Source of the DNA: Brevundimonas vitisensis
GTDB lineage: Bacteria; Pseudomonadota; Alphaproteobacteria; Caulobacterales; Caulobacteraceae
Length of the DNA stretch: 64,000 nucleotides
NCBI RefSeq assembly: GCF_016656965.1
Contig: NZ_CP067977.1
Coordinates: forward strand, 744,001 to 808,000
Reading direction: 5' to 3'
This document shows positions 53,425 to 62,608 of the stretch, in pieces; positions within the stretch are counted from its first letter, which is position 1, and the number at the start of each line of letters is the position of its first letter. The translations under genes were made by a program, and so were the position numbers. The notes beneath the pieces are model-generated. The model was not told where the DNA came from and did not search any database. It saw only the letters and a list, made by a program, of their open reading frames with translations.

Positions 53425-54204
53425 TCAGAACCGCCGCCACACCGCGATCACGGGCCCGGAGGCAACGGGCGTCTCGCGTCCCGCGACGGTTTGCCGCCAT
53501 CCGCCCTGCAGGCTCCAATCCCCGAAGCGGCGCACCAAGGATGCTTCGATTGACAGCCAGCGCGCGCGATCGTCATCCGCCACGCCGCCGAACGCCTGTC
53601 CCAGGATCATCCAGTCTTCGCCGAAATGCCCGCCAAGGGTGGCGTCGATCCGGGTCTCGTCAGGCAGACCCTGGCGTATGCGCCGCGCCGCCTGCACATC
53701 GACAAAGGTTCGATCCGGTCCCCAGGCACCGCCCATTCCCTCGAACGACCGGCCCGCCGCGATGCGGACCTCCCAGTCGCGCTCGCCCTCTCCGGGGGCT
53801 GCATATCCGGCGTTGCGGCCCTCGCCGCCGTCCGAATAGCCGCCATAAAGCGACACCGCCGCCCGGTCGTCACGCCAGACCTGCCAGGTCAGACCCACCT
53901 CGATCGGCCCTCGGCCCTCATAATCGACGAAGGCGTCCTCACCGCTTTGATACTCAGCCTTGAATTGCAGGGTCAGCCGGTCGGTCAGGCCGTATTCGGT
54001 GAACAGGGCCAGGACCGCGTCGCTGCGCTGTTCCGGCAAGGGGACACGGCGGCCATCGGGATCGAAGCCGTCGTCGGCGACCATGTATTCGGCCTTGAGA
54101 ATCGCCTGGCCCTCGCCTTTGGCCCAGGTCCACGGCCCCGCGGCCGCAGGCGCGGCAAGCGCCAGCCCCATCAATCCGACTGCCAGCCCCCCGGCATGCG
54201 GCAT
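53425..54204 (-). CDS. Exported beta-barrel outer-membrane protein, unknown function
   Basis: 259 aa with a signal peptide (MPHAGGLAVGLMGLALAAPA, cleavage AAA-GP). Alternating amphipathic strands run to the C-terminal Trp-Arg-Arg-Phe with terminal Phe, as in outer-membrane barrels (LTDRLTLQFKAEYQSGE, IEVGLTWQVWRD, SLQGGWRQTV). Its ATG overlaps the stop of the upstream aldolase gene (TGATG), so translation is coupled. I cannot name a family; a substrate or solvent-channel role is possible. Confidence 0.7.
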   Translation of the reverse strand: MPHAGGLAVGLMGLALAAPAAAGPWTWAKGEGQAILKAEYMVADDGFDPDGRRVPLPEQRSDAVLALFTEYGLTDRLTLQFKAEYQSGEDAFVDYEGRGPIEVGLTWQVWRDDRAAVSLYGGYSDGGEGRNAGYAAPGEGERDWEVRIAAGRSFEGMGGAWGPDRTFVDVQAARRIRQGLPDETRIDATLGGHFGEDWMILGQAFGGVADDDRARWLSIEASLVRRFGDWSLQGGWRQTVAGRETPVASGPVIAVWRRF

Positions 54205-54968
54205 CAGACGTCGTAACCCGGGGATTTCCGATCCAGCATGCGCAGGGCTCCCGGCCAGGCGAGGGCCGAGATGAAGCCGATACCCCTGCCCTGTTCCTTG
54301 GTCTCGGCCTGGGCGGCCTCGGGCGCGATCAGGACATGGTCGCGGCCGACGGACAGGGCCGCCACCTGCTGGGCGCAAGCTCGTTCCAGGAAGAACATCC
54401 CGACCCAGGCCGCCGCCGCCGTCTGTCCCACCGCCAAGGTGCCGTGGTTGCGCAGCAGCATCAGCGGCTTGTCGCCCAGATCTGCCACCAGCCGCTCCCG
54501 CTCGTCGTGGTTCAGCGCCAGGCCCTCATATCCATGATAGGCGACCTGATGCTGCAGCAGGCAGGCATTCTGGCCGATCGGCAGCAATCCCTCCTGCTGA
54601 GCCGCCACGCCGACCCCGGCCACGGTGTGCAGGTGGATGACGAAATGAGCATCCTCGCGCGCGGCATGGATGGCCGAATGGATGGTGAAGCCGGCTGGAT
54701 TGATGAAGTTCTGCGTCTCCTGAACGACGTTCCCCTCAAGATCGACCTTCACCAGGGACGAGGCCGTGATCTCCTCGAAATAGTAGCCGTATGGGTTGAT
54801 CAGAAAGTGGTGCTCGGGCCCCGGCACGCGCGCGGAAATGTGGGTGAAGATCATGTCGTCCCACCCATGCAGCGCCACCAGCCGATACAGGGCGGCCAGA
54901 TCGACGCGCGCCTGCCACTCCGCCTCGGACACGCGCGACTTCAAGGAGGGTGTGTTGCCGTCGGCCAT
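54204..54968 (-). CDS. Class II aldolase/adducin family protein
   Basis: 254 aa zinc-dependent aldolase-fold protein. The metal His pair is in FVIHLHTVAGVGVA, the third His in LLRNHGTLAVGQT, and the conserved Glu in the GYYFEEITASSLVKVDLEG region. A start at 54968 (MADGNTPSLKSRVSEAEW) is supported by CGGAG; the frame is open to 55115. Substrate unknown; relatives act on fuculose or methylthioribulose phosphates or are decarboxylase-like. It is coupled to an outer-membrane protein gene. Confidence 0.88.
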   Translation of the reverse strand: MADGNTPSLKSRVSEAEWQARVDLAALYRLVALHGWDDMIFTHISARVPGPEHHFLINPYGYYFEEITASSLVKVDLEGNVVQETQNFINPAGFTIHSAIHAAREDAHFVIHLHTVAGVGVAAQQEGLLPIGQNACLLQHQVAYHGYEGLALNHDERERLVADLGDKPLMLLRNHGTLAVGQTAAAAWVGMFFLERACAQQVAALSVGRDHVLIAPEAAQAETKEQGRGIGFISALAWPGALRMLDRKSPGYDV

Positions 54969-55119
54969 CGATCGCTCCGGGTCTCGATACAGGACCAACC
55001 CAAGGTCGCGCCGCACCAGCCACCCGTCAAGGCGGTCGTGGTTAACGGCCCGTTTAGAAGCTTGGCCACATGATGGGCCGAAGAGACGGTGAGCTGCACT
55101 CTCTGACGGAGCCACGCCT

Positions 55120-56244
55120 TTGTCCGCCCTGGCCTATCATGATCCGAAGCGCCCTGCGCCGGCACTGGCCGATCTGCTTGCCCTGGCCCAGAGCCGAACG
55201 TCGGACGACCGCCAGCGGCTGCTGCTGGGCATCACCGCCCTTTGCGACGCGCAGCCGCCCAGTGGAGAGCTGTCTCCGGTTCTCGGTGAGATCTTCCTCC
55301 TGCTGGCGCGGCAGGCTGAACGGGACGTGCGCCGCATCCTTTCGGAACGTCTGGCGCACGCCGAATGGGCCCCCAAGGCGCTGGTCAATGTACTGGCCCT
55401 GGACGAGATCGAAATCGCGCGGCCCATCATTGCTGCCAGCCCCCTGCTGCAGGACGAAGACCTGCTGGCCATTCTGGTCCAGGCCACCATCGAGCATCAG
55501 ATCGAAGTCGCACGCCGCCCCCGCCTGAGCGGACGTGTTGCCGATGCCATCATCGACCGTGCCGAACCTGCGACCCTGACGGCCCTGGCTTCGAACCGGA
55601 CGGCAGAAATCAGCGGCGAGGGCCTGCGCCGTATGGTGGATCATTCGCGTCGCATCGCCGCCTTGCGTGCGCCGCTGACCCGCCACCCCCGCCTTAGTGA
55701 CGTGCAGGCGCGCCAGCTCTACCAATGGGTCGGCGCGGCCCTGCGCCAATCGATCGCCGAGCGCTTCAGTATCGACGAGCAAGCCCTGCAGGCCGAGATC
55801 GACAAGGCCGTCGACGGGGCCTGGCGCAACGCCCAACCCTCGGCCGTCGTCGCCCCGGATCCCGACCGCGAGGAGATGGAACGACGTCTGATCGACAAGA
55901 TGCAGGCCGCCGGCCAGCTGAAGGCCGGCTTCCTGATCCGCGCCATCCGTGAATCGCGCCTCAGCCTGTTCGCCCAGGCCATGGCCACGCTGGGCGGATA
56001 CAGCCTCGGCCAGGTGCGCGAGGCTCTGGCGGCCAAGACGCCCGAGAGCCTCTACTATGCCTGCGCCAGCGTCGGGATCGACCGGGCCGCCTTTCCGGCC
56101 TTGCTGGACGACATTCGGCGGTTGAACGGTGGACCGCCCGGCGATGCGGGCGCGGCCGTCTGGCTGCGTGGTGACATCTCGCCTATCTCGGCAGCGCGAG
56201 CCTTCCGCGCCCTGGTGCAGGCCGACATCCCCGGAACGGTTTGA
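55120..56244 (+). CDS. DUF2336 family protein (first copy)
   Basis: 374 aa, mostly helical, with repeated HEAT-like helices ([60 protein letters not shown]), matching the DUF2336 family of alphaproteobacteria. Function is unknown; the family is enriched in organisms with the CckA-CtrA pathway and often sits near signalling genes. TTG at 55120 is the only plausible start, behind ACGGAG. It is 31 bp upstream of the NAD kinase gene. A second family member lies at 57610-58752. Confidence 0.85.
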   Translation: MSALAYHDPKRPAPALADLLALAQSRTSDDRQRLLLGITALCDAQPPSGELSPVLGEIFLLLARQAERDVRRILSERLAHAEWAPKALVNVLALDEIEIARPIIAASPLLQDEDLLAILVQATIEHQIEVARRPRLSGRVADAIIDRAEPATLTALASNRTAEISGEGLRRMVDHSRRIAALRAPLTRHPRLSDVQARQLYQWVGAALRQSIAERFSIDEQALQAEIDKAVDGAWRNAQPSAVVAPDPDREEMERRLIDKMQAAGQLKAGFLIRAIRESRLSLFAQAMATLGGYSLGQVREALAAKTPESLYYACASVGIDRAAFPALLDDIRRLNGGPPGDAGAAVWLRGDISPISAARAFRALVQADIPGTV

Positions 56245-56275
56245 CATCGGCTCACAGGTCAGGCGACCTGCGCCG

Positions 56276-57055
56276 GTGACCGCCTCAGCCCCCCCACCTT
56301 TGCTTGCCTTCGTTGCCAGCGACCGCCCGGAGGCCCAGGTGGCGCGAAGCCGGCTGGCCGAACGCTATGATGCCGTCCCTGAGGACCGCGCCGACGTCAT
56401 CGTGGCCTTGGGCGGCGATGGCTTCATGCTTGAGACCCTGCACGCCAATCTGAAGCGTCCGATCCCCGTGTTCGGGATGAACAGGGGCTCCGTCGGCTTT
56501 CTGATGAACGACTATGACGAAGAAGGCCTGATCGAGCGGATCAGCGGCGCAGACCCCACCGTCATCCACCCCCTTCAGATGGACGCCTGGACCGAGAGCG
56601 GACAGGTGCAGAGCGGCTTGGCGATCAACGAAGTCTCCCTGCTGCGCCAGACGCGCCAGAGCGCAAAGCTGCGGATCAGCGTTGACGGCAAGGTTCGATT
56701 GGAAGAGCTCAGCTGTGATGGCTGCCTGGTGGCCACCCCCGCAGGGTCGACCGCCTATAATCTGTCCGCTCATGGTCCGATCGTGCCGATGGACGCACGT
56801 ATCCTGGCCCTGACGCCGATCAGCGCCTTTCGTCCCCGCCGCTGGCGCGGGGCTCTGCTGCCGCATCAGGCCCGCGTCTGCTTCGAGGTGCTGGAAGCGG
56901 ACAAACGCCCCGTCAGCGCCACCGCCGACAGTTTCGAAGTCCGGCGCGTGACGCGGGTCGAGGTGCGCGAGCGCCGGGACGTCGCCTTGACCATGCTGTT
57001 CGATGCAGGGCGGTCTTTCGAAGAGCGCGTCCTGGCCGAACAATTCACCGGCTGA
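56276..57055 (+). CDS. nadK: NAD kinase
   Basis: Phosphorylates NAD to NADP. 259 aa from a GTG at 56276 ([20 protein letters not shown]). The GGDG motif at 46-49 ([14 protein letters not shown]) holds the catalytic Asp. [30 protein letters not shown] and [20 protein letters not shown] are the conserved NADK segments. It follows a DUF2336 gene and precedes an HPt gene, all on the plus strand. Confidence 0.96.
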   Translation: MTASAPPPLLAFVASDRPEAQVARSRLAERYDAVPEDRADVIVALGGDGFMLETLHANLKRPIPVFGMNRGSVGFLMNDYDEEGLIERISGADPTVIHPLQMDAWTESGQVQSGLAINEVSLLRQTRQSAKLRISVDGKVRLEELSCDGCLVATPAGSTAYNLSAHGPIVPMDARILALTPISAFRPRRWRGALLPHQARVCFEVLEADKRPVSATADSFEVRRVTRVEVRERRDVALTMLFDAGRSFEERVLAEQFTG

Positions 57056-57118
57056 GCACGAACGGCTTCTTAACCGCCACAGGCGATGCTGACTGCGTTA
57101 TCGTCAGGAGTGCCACCC

Positions 57119-57595
57119 GTGAGCAATTCGGCCCAGGTCATCCGCCCGCCCAACACCCTTCGCATGAAGGTCGGAGGCGGCTTCGGTGCCATTGATGCCA
57201 AGGCCATTGCCAAGGCAGAGGAAGCCCTCGCGGCCATGGCCTCCCAATTCGGGCAGTGGCTCCAGGACGAGATCGTCAAGCTGGACCAGGCTCAGGCCGA
57301 AATCCGGGCCCAGGGCTATACGCCCGCCACAGCCGAGGCGCTGTATTTCCGCGCCCACGACCTGAAAGGCCTGGGCACGACCTATCAGTATCCGCTCGTC
57401 ACCCGGCTGGCCGCTTCGCTGTGCCGGATGATGGACGATCCGGAAAAGCGCATGCACGCCCCGATGATGCTGGTGGACGCTCATATCGATGCGATCCGCG
57501 CAGTCGTCCGCGATGGCATCCAGACCGATGATCACCCGACCGGACGCGTTCTGGCCGAGACCCTGGAAGCCCGGGTCGCCGAACATCGGGGCTGA
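57119..57595 (+). CDS. Hpt (histidine phosphotransfer) domain protein
   Basis: 158 aa helical bundle protein with the phospho-acceptor His80 in FRAHDLKGLGTTYQYP, the signature of phosphorelay Hpt domains. The start is a GTG at 57119 behind GGAG with 8-bp spacing. No catalytic or receiver domain is attached, so it should relay phosphate between a hybrid kinase and a receiver. It lies between nadK and a convergent DUF2336 gene (14-bp gap). Confidence 0.9.
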   Translation: MSNSAQVIRPPNTLRMKVGGGFGAIDAKAIAKAEEALAAMASQFGQWLQDEIVKLDQAQAEIRAQGYTPATAEALYFRAHDLKGLGTTYQYPLVTRLAASLCRMMDDPEKRMHAPMMLVDAHIDAIRAVVRDGIQTDDHPTGRVLAETLEARVAEHRG

Positions 57596-57609
57596 CGCCT
57601 TAACGTCCT

Positions 57610-58752
57610 CTATGCCGCCGCGCTGACCTGCGAACGAACCGGCATCGGCTCCTGGTCCAGCCGTTCCATCAGATAGGCCAGATCCTCGCGCGAAGCGTTG
57701 GGGCGCTGCGTCAGGAACCGCTCCAGCATGGTCTGGCGGAAGGCCTCTCCGGACGTATCGGCACCCTCGGCCTGCAAGGCACGCCAGGTATCGACCCCGG
57801 CACGGAAGGCATGGAACAGGCGAGGCGGCAGACCGGCCCGGTCATAGATGGCCTTCAGCCCCAGAGGCCCGGCGTCGTGGACCATCAGCCAGGCCCGTTG
57901 GTGTGGTGTGCTGGCCAGCTCTGCCAGTCCGTGTTCGAACAATGCCATCTGGCCGCGCGCCAGGGCCCGCAGCAGCAGCGACGCCGTCAGGGCCTTGCGC
58001 GCATTGAGGTTCGCCACAAACCGCGGCAGGTCGGCGCTGGACGAAGCCTGATCCACCAGATCGACCGTGGCCCGCTCGCGCGCGAACTGGGCCAGGCGGA
58101 TGGCCGTCTCCGGCGCGATCGCATGACGGGTCACCAGATGCTCGCGCACTGCGTCACTGGCCAGCGCCACAAGCCGCTCTGTGATGCTGAGCGGCAGGAC
58201 CTGACGATAGGCCAGGGCCGTCACCACCTCGCCCGTATCGCCGAACCGATCGACCGCCTGGGCCATGGCCCGTTCCGACACATCGGCATTGTCGTTGGCG
58301 GCCAGGGTGCGGACCGCTTCCTTGCAGCCGACCTCGGCCACGGCCTCGGCCACATCACGCGACACCCGCGCACGCCCGGCGATGGCGACCTGGCGAACGG
58401 CAGAGCCGCCCCGAACAATCTCGATCAGGTCCTCGTCGTCGAAGGCCGGTGAAAAGCCGATGATGGGCAGGGCCACGCTGTCGACGTCCGCCGCGAGCTG
58501 GCGGGCGACATCGCGGGGAATCAGGTCCGAGGCCTTCAGCGTCACGGCCATGGCGCGCCGAACCAGTTCGGCCGCATCATGAGCCAGCATGCGCAGGATC
58601 TTTTGCGCTGCGGCGCGATCCTGTTCCGACAGTTCGGCCTTCTCCATGTTGCGGCACAGTTTGTGTGCCGCGGCCGCGCGGTCGTCATCGTCCGTCGCCT
58701 TGATCAGGCGGCGGATGTCGACGTCGGTCAGGCTTGCGCGGAAGGCCGTCAT
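57610..58752 (-). CDS. DUF2336 family protein (second copy)
   Basis: 380 aa helical-repeat protein of the DUF2336 type. Family-like helices include LAHDAAELVRRAMAVTLKAS, IVRGGSAVRQVAIAGRARVS, EVVTALAYRQVLPLSITERL and LLLRALARGQMALFEHGLAE. It is a distant paralogue of the copy at 55120-56244, facing it across nadK and the Hpt gene. A TTAA-N7-TTAC motif lies about 70 bp upstream of its start. The function is unknown. Confidence 0.85.
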   Translation of the reverse strand: MTAFRASLTDVDIRRLIKATDDDDRAAAAHKLCRNMEKAELSEQDRAAAQKILRMLAHDAAELVRRAMAVTLKASDLIPRDVARQLAADVDSVALPIIGFSPAFDDEDLIEIVRGGSAVRQVAIAGRARVSRDVAEAVAEVGCKEAVRTLAANDNADVSERAMAQAVDRFGDTGEVVTALAYRQVLPLSITERLVALASDAVREHLVTRHAIAPETAIRLAQFARERATVDLVDQASSSADLPRFVANLNARKALTASLLLRALARGQMALFEHGLAELASTPHQRAWLMVHDAGPLGLKAIYDRAGLPPRLFHAFRAGVDTWRALQAEGADTSGEAFRQTMLERFLTQRPNASREDLAYLMERLDQEPMPVRSQVSAAA

Positions 58753-58821
58753 GGCTGGGCTCTCAAAGATGTCGTCGCGCGGGCGGACCGCGTCTCGTCT
58801 GACAAGCTGCGCCCTGCGTGC

Positions 58822-58836
58822 TTAACGCCGGTTTAC
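58822..58836. promoter_or_regulatory. CtrA-box-like site upstream of a DUF2336 gene
   Basis: TTAACGCCGGTTTAC matches TTAA-N7-TTAC, one base short of the CtrA consensus TTAA-N7-TTAA. It lies in the intergenic region upstream of the DUF2336 gene on the minus strand. Single motifs of this type occur by chance, but the spacing is exact. Confidence 0.4.
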
Positions 58837-58860
58837 CATGGCCGCGAAGGGATGCAGCGT

Positions 58861-59667
58861 TCAGACCACTTTCGACGGCGGCGGCCCGAACGCCCCGCCA
58901 AATCCGCCGCCAATACCGCTCATGCCGCCGTCGCCGTCCTGGCCCAGCAGAAGAGCCAACAGGCTTTGATCCTGCTTGAGGCGATCCAGCCGTGCGGCCA
59001 GCATACGATCCTGCTCGCTGAGAACCGGCATCGATGGCGAGGTGGACAGCGAAGCCGGCGCGCCCTCACCTGCCGATCGCTTCAGATTGGCGTGCACCTC
59101 GGCCACGGTCGCCGGGCGGCCGTCTCGATAGAAGATGGACCTGTTCGCCGCCGCCGCCTGAGGGAACAGGGCCGCCGCACTGGCTCCCGGCCGCGTCGTC
59201 ATCGCCTCCATCAGGGTCGCAGCGCCCGCCGGCCCCAGGAAATGGGCCGCATAGAGGTCGCCCGCATCGGGTTCACGGCCTGTGCGACCGCGCAGATAGG
59301 CTGCATTCGACGCCGTCAGTTCCGCTGCCATGGTCGAGGCGGCCTGGGGATCGAACCTGAGGTCCAGCACGACATTCCGGGCCGATCCCTCGACCCGCCA
59401 ACGCCCGTCGGCTCCCTTGAAGATCAGATCGGCATACTGGCCATAGCCGTGCTTGGCCCCATGCGCCTTCAGCGTGCCCAGCCAAGTCTGTTCGATAAAT
59501 TGAAACAAGCCCGCTGCCGAGGAGGTCCGCGCCTGGGCCGCCGGGTTCATTGCGCTTTCCCGGCGCGCGGTCCGCATCAGGAAGTCGAAATCCACGCCGG
59601 TGGCGATCGAGGCGCGATGGATCGCTGCCTCCACACCACCGCCCGAGGGAATCGCCGAGATCGCCAT
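58861..59667 (-). CDS. Lytic transglycosylase (SLT domain)
   Basis: 268 aa from the ATG at 59667 (MAISAIPSGGGVEAAIHRAS). The SLT domain has the catalytic Glu in TARRESAMNPAAQARTSSAA and the AGLFQFIEQTWL motif, and continues to about residue 160 (GDLYAAHFLGPAGAATLMEA). The rest is linker plus a Gln/Leu-rich segment and a Gly-rich end. No signal peptide is obvious, as in flagellum-type transglycosylases exported by other routes. Divergent from the TonB gene, with a CtrA-like site between. Confidence 0.88.
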   Translation of the reverse strand: MAISAIPSGGGVEAAIHRASIATGVDFDFLMRTARRESAMNPAAQARTSSAAGLFQFIEQTWLGTLKAHGAKHGYGQYADLIFKGADGRWRVEGSARNVVLDLRFDPQAASTMAAELTASNAAYLRGRTGREPDAGDLYAAHFLGPAGAATLMEAMTTRPGASAAALFPQAAAANRSIFYRDGRPATVAEVHANLKRSAGEGAPASLSTSPSMPVLSEQDRMLAARLDRLKQDQSLLALLLGQDGDGGMSGIGGGFGGAFGPPPSKVV

Positions 59668-59692
59668 GATCCGCGAGGCTGGGCGATCATGG

Positions 59693-59707
59693 TTAATCAA
59701 ACCTTAC
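59693..59707. promoter_or_regulatory. CtrA-box-like site between transglycosylase and TonB genes
   Basis: TTAATCAAACCTTAC matches TTAA-N7-TTAC. It sits 26 bp before the transglycosylase start and 102 bp before the TonB start, where it could serve either gene. It is the second site of identical format in this 1 kb. Confidence 0.45.
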
Positions 59708-59808
59708 TTTTCACCTGCGGCCGTTCGCCCAAAACTTGCCGCAACCGGCGCGCCAACTCTGCTCAGGGACGCTTGCGTGGGGGCGCATCGGACTGGGAGT
59801 GGACGGCC

Positions 59809-60552
59809 ATGATGATCAAGACGGCGGGAGGACCCGGCGCGGTCAGCCCCTTTGACTATGGCGAACGGAAGACCCGACTGCCCCGCGCGACCTGGGTGGC
59901 GATCGGTGTGGTGGGACTGGCCCATGTGGCCGCCGGGGCGCTGCTCTATTACCAGCGGTTCGAAATGCCGCCGGCAGAGATCGTGCCCGATCCCCCGACC
60001 ATCCGGATCGACATGATCCCTTCGATCAAGCCGCCGCCGCCCGCCAATGCCGATCCCCAGCCCCCGGCCCCGACGCCCGTCTTCAACGAGACGCCCGCGC
60101 CGACTCAGCCGACCGAGGTGCTGGTCGTGCCGCTTAACGAAGACCCCGTCGCCACCCGCCCGGGCCCGGTCATCAACCTGACCCAGCCGGTTCGCGATGC
60201 CGAACCGTCCGGCACCGGCACGGTGCCTGCAGAGCCGGCCGCAAACCCGATCATCAGCCAGCCTGACTGGGTCCGCCGACCCAGCGCGGCCCAGATGGAA
60301 CGCGCCTATCCCGAACGCGCCATGCAGGCCGGGATCGGCGGGACGGCGACCCTGCAGTGCGTGGTCCAGGGTGACGGCTCGGTCGGATCGTGCGCCGTTA
60401 CCAGCGAGACGCCGAACGGCTATGGCTTCGGCCGGGCGGCATCCAGCCTCTCACGGCATTTCCGCATGAGCCCACGCACCGTCGATGGGCGGGCCGTCTC
60501 GGGATCACGCGTCAATGTGACGATCCGCTTCGCGCCGCCGGTAGAGGATTAA
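59809..60552 (+). CDS. TonB family energy transducer
   Basis: 247 aa. An N-terminal membrane helix (ATWVAIGVVGLAHVAAGALL) is followed by a Pro-rich periplasmic linker (KPPPPANADPQPPAPTPVF) and a C-terminal TonB domain (about residues 150-247; AYPERAMQAGIGGTATLQCV, FRMSPRTVDGRAVSG). It transmits proton-motive energy to TonB-dependent receptors such as the one at 41055-43205. No exbB or exbD is adjacent. The start ATG at 59809 (next ATG at 59812) follows TGGGAGTGG. Confidence 0.9.
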   Translation: MMIKTAGGPGAVSPFDYGERKTRLPRATWVAIGVVGLAHVAAGALLYYQRFEMPPAEIVPDPPTIRIDMIPSIKPPPPANADPQPPAPTPVFNETPAPTQPTEVLVVPLNEDPVATRPGPVINLTQPVRDAEPSGTGTVPAEPAANPIISQPDWVRRPSAAQMERAYPERAMQAGIGGTATLQCVVQGDGSVGSCAVTSETPNGYGFGRAASSLSRHFRMSPRTVDGRAVSGSRVNVTIRFAPPVED

Positions 60553-60562
60553 GGGGCTGCTG

Positions 60563-60604
60563 CGTCATTCCGGGCCTTCGCCGTGCGAAGAACCCGGAAT
60601 GACG
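60563..60604. repeat. Structured palindromic repeat, short copy 3
   Basis: A 42-bp minimal version of the repeats at 37345 and 48804: the terminal stem CGTCATTCCGGG / CCCGGAATGACG encloses a single mini-hairpin CTTCGC-CGT-GCGAAG. The mini-hairpin differs from CTTGGC/GCCAAG of the long copies by an exchanged G-C pair, so pairing is preserved. It lies between the convergent TonB and lpxB genes and may act as a transcription barrier. Confidence 0.8.
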
Positions 60605-60608
60605 ACGC

Positions 60609-61772
60609 TCAAGCCGGTGCAGAGTCGGCAATGACGTCCAGAACGGCCTGGGCCGCCAGGTCCGAAGGGTTCGGCCCGCCGCGCCCCATCAGGTCCAGCG
60701 CGGCGGTCTGTCGTGCCGCCTGATCCTGGCGCAGATCGTGATTGGACAGCAACCGCCCAACGGCGGCGGCGAACCGTTCGGGCGTGGCGTCCGCCTGGAT
60801 CAGCTCGCGCGCGATCTCCTCGTCAGCGGCGGTGTTGAACAGGGTCGCGAACTTGCCCGTGAAGAAGGGCCGCATGATCGCATAGCTGAGCGGATCGAAC
60901 CGGTAGCCGATGACCATGGGAGCCCCGGCCAGGGCCAGCTCGGTCGAGACGGTGCCACTGGTGGCCATGGCTACGGTCGCGGCCTTCATGGCGTCGTACT
61001 TCTCCGCCTCCTGCACCAGCTGGACGCGGAATGGCCAGGTCGCAACGCGCGCCGTGACGTCCTCGGCGACCGTCCCCGCCACCACCACCGCGACATTCAA
61101 GGCCGGATCGGCCGCCTTCAGGCGCGCCACCGCACCTTCGTAAACAGGCGTCATCCGCGCAATCTCGGACGGGCGGCTGCCAGGCAGGACCAGAAGGAGC
61201 GGCGCGTCCGGCGCGATGGCGTGACGCGCGCGGAACCGGGCACCGTCCGCACTGTGCATATCCACATGCAGGGCCTGCGACCCCACGACCGTCGTCGGCA
61301 GGCCGGCGCGCTCGAAAAACGGCGCATCAAAATGATAGAGCGCCAACAGGTGATCCACCGCCGCGGCCAAGGTCTTCGCCCTGCCCGGGCGCGAGGCCCA
61401 GACCTGGGGTCCGACGTATTTGATCAGCTTGATGGCCGGCATCTCCGCGCGGATCGCCTGGGCCACGCGAATGGTAAAGCCCCAGCTGTCGATCAGGATG
61501 ACAGCATCCGGACGTTCGCGCCGCGCCAGGGCGACCGTATCGGCCACTCGCGCCTTTACCCGGCCATAGGCCCGCAAGCCGTCGATCCAGCCGAAGATGG
61601 ACAGGTCCGCGATGTCGAAGGGGCTGACGATGCCCTCGTCCGCCATCCGCGGTCCGCCCACGCCGACGAAGCCGATGTCAGGACTGCGGGCCCGCAGAGC
61701 GCGCGCCAGACCGGCCCCCAGGGCGTCGCCCGAGGCCTCGGCCGCAACCAGCATGATCTTCAGTCCGCTCAT
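60609..61772 (-). CDS. lpxB: Lipid-A-disaccharide synthase
   Basis: Condenses UDP-2,3-diacylglucosamine with lipid X to the disaccharide of lipid A, at the inner membrane face. 387 aa. Family segments are MLVAAEASGDALGAGLARAL, VGVGGPRMADEGI, IDSWGFTIRVAQAIRA, KYVGPQVWASRPGRAKTLA, PGSRPSEIARMTPV and the Gly/Thr-containing ATSGTVSTELALAGAPMVIG. Last gene of the lpx operon; 4-bp overlap with lpxI. Confidence 0.97.
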   Translation of the reverse strand: MSGLKIMLVAAEASGDALGAGLARALRARSPDIGFVGVGGPRMADEGIVSPFDIADLSIFGWIDGLRAYGRVKARVADTVALARRERPDAVILIDSWGFTIRVAQAIRAEMPAIKLIKYVGPQVWASRPGRAKTLAAAVDHLLALYHFDAPFFERAGLPTTVVGSQALHVDMHSADGARFRARHAIAPDAPLLLVLPGSRPSEIARMTPVYEGAVARLKAADPALNVAVVVAGTVAEDVTARVATWPFRVQLVQEAEKYDAMKAATVAMATSGTVSTELALAGAPMVIGYRFDPLSYAIMRPFFTGKFATLFNTAADEEIARELIQADATPERFAAAVGRLLSNHDLRQDQAARQTAALDLMGRGGPNPSDLAAQAVLDVIADSAPA

Positions 61773-62608
61773 CCGCCCTCGCCCCAGACATAAAGGCCCA
61801 GGCGGTCGGCGGCGGCGATAACGGCAGGCCGGTCGATCACGATGACCCGTCCGGCCACGCCACCCACGCCCGCCAGTCCAGCCGCAGCGGCCAGCTCGAT
61901 CGTGCGGGTGCCGATAACAGGCATGTCGACCCTGAGATCCTGGATAGGCTTGGGCGCCTTGCCCAGCGCACCCTTGCGAGCCGCGTCCGAACCCCGCAGG
62001 TCGGCTGGCAGGCCCGCGACACGCATCAGCATGGCGTCCGTCCCCTCCTGAGCCTCGACCGCCAGCACCAGGCCGTCACAGACGACCGCACCCTGGCCAA
62101 TATCGAGTTCGCCGGACTTTTCGGCGACATGCAGCGCCTTCTTGAGATCGGCCAAGTGCGCTTCAGACGGCACGACGGCGCCCAGGGCACCGGCGGGAAG
62201 GGTCTCACCGCCCAGAATGTCGTCGGCCCCCAGCACGGCATAGCCTTCGCCCTCGAAGATCGAGAGGATCTTGCGCAGCAGGGCGTCGTCCCCCTTGGCC
62301 GCTGCCGCCACGATGCCGGGCAGCAGGGTCGCGCCCTTGAAATCGGGCTTCAGGGTCTTGAAGTCCGGCCGGTTGACGGTGCCGGCGAAACACACAGCCT
62401 CGCATCCTGCCTTCTTGAGGGCCGACAGGGTCCGTCCGATTTCGGCCATGCCCGCATCGATTCCGGGATAGCGGGCAAGGTGGGGATCGGCGAACCCGGC
62501 CAGCCGCACCACGAACACCGGCCGTCCCTCCGCCTCACAACGGGCGGCCACCGAGACGGGCAGAGCCCCGCCACCTGCGATCAGGCCCAGTTTCGCGGGC
62601 GCTGTCAT
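61769..62608 (-). CDS. lpxI: UDP-2,3-diacylglucosamine pyrophosphatase LpxI
   Basis: 279 aa, start at 62608 (MTAPAKLGLIAGGGALPVSV). The LpxI family (DUF1009) replaces LpxH in alphaproteobacteria and hydrolyses UDP-2,3-diacylglucosamine to lipid X. Signatures include GLIAGGGALPV, AVCFAGTVNRPDFKTL, GAVVCDGLVLAVEAQEGTDA and the P-V-I-G-T-RTIELAAAAGLAG end. It sits between lpxA and lpxB with 4-bp overlaps to both. Confidence 0.95.
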   Translation of the reverse strand: MTAPAKLGLIAGGGALPVSVAARCEAEGRPVFVVRLAGFADPHLARYPGIDAGMAEIGRTLSALKKAGCEAVCFAGTVNRPDFKTLKPDFKGATLLPGIVAAAAKGDDALLRKILSIFEGEGYAVLGADDILGGETLPAGALGAVVPSEAHLADLKKALHVAEKSGELDIGQGAVVCDGLVLAVEAQEGTDAMLMRVAGLPADLRGSDAARKGALGKAPKPIQDLRVDMPVIGTRTIELAAAAGLAGVGGVAGRVIVIDRPAVIAAADRLGLYVWGEGG

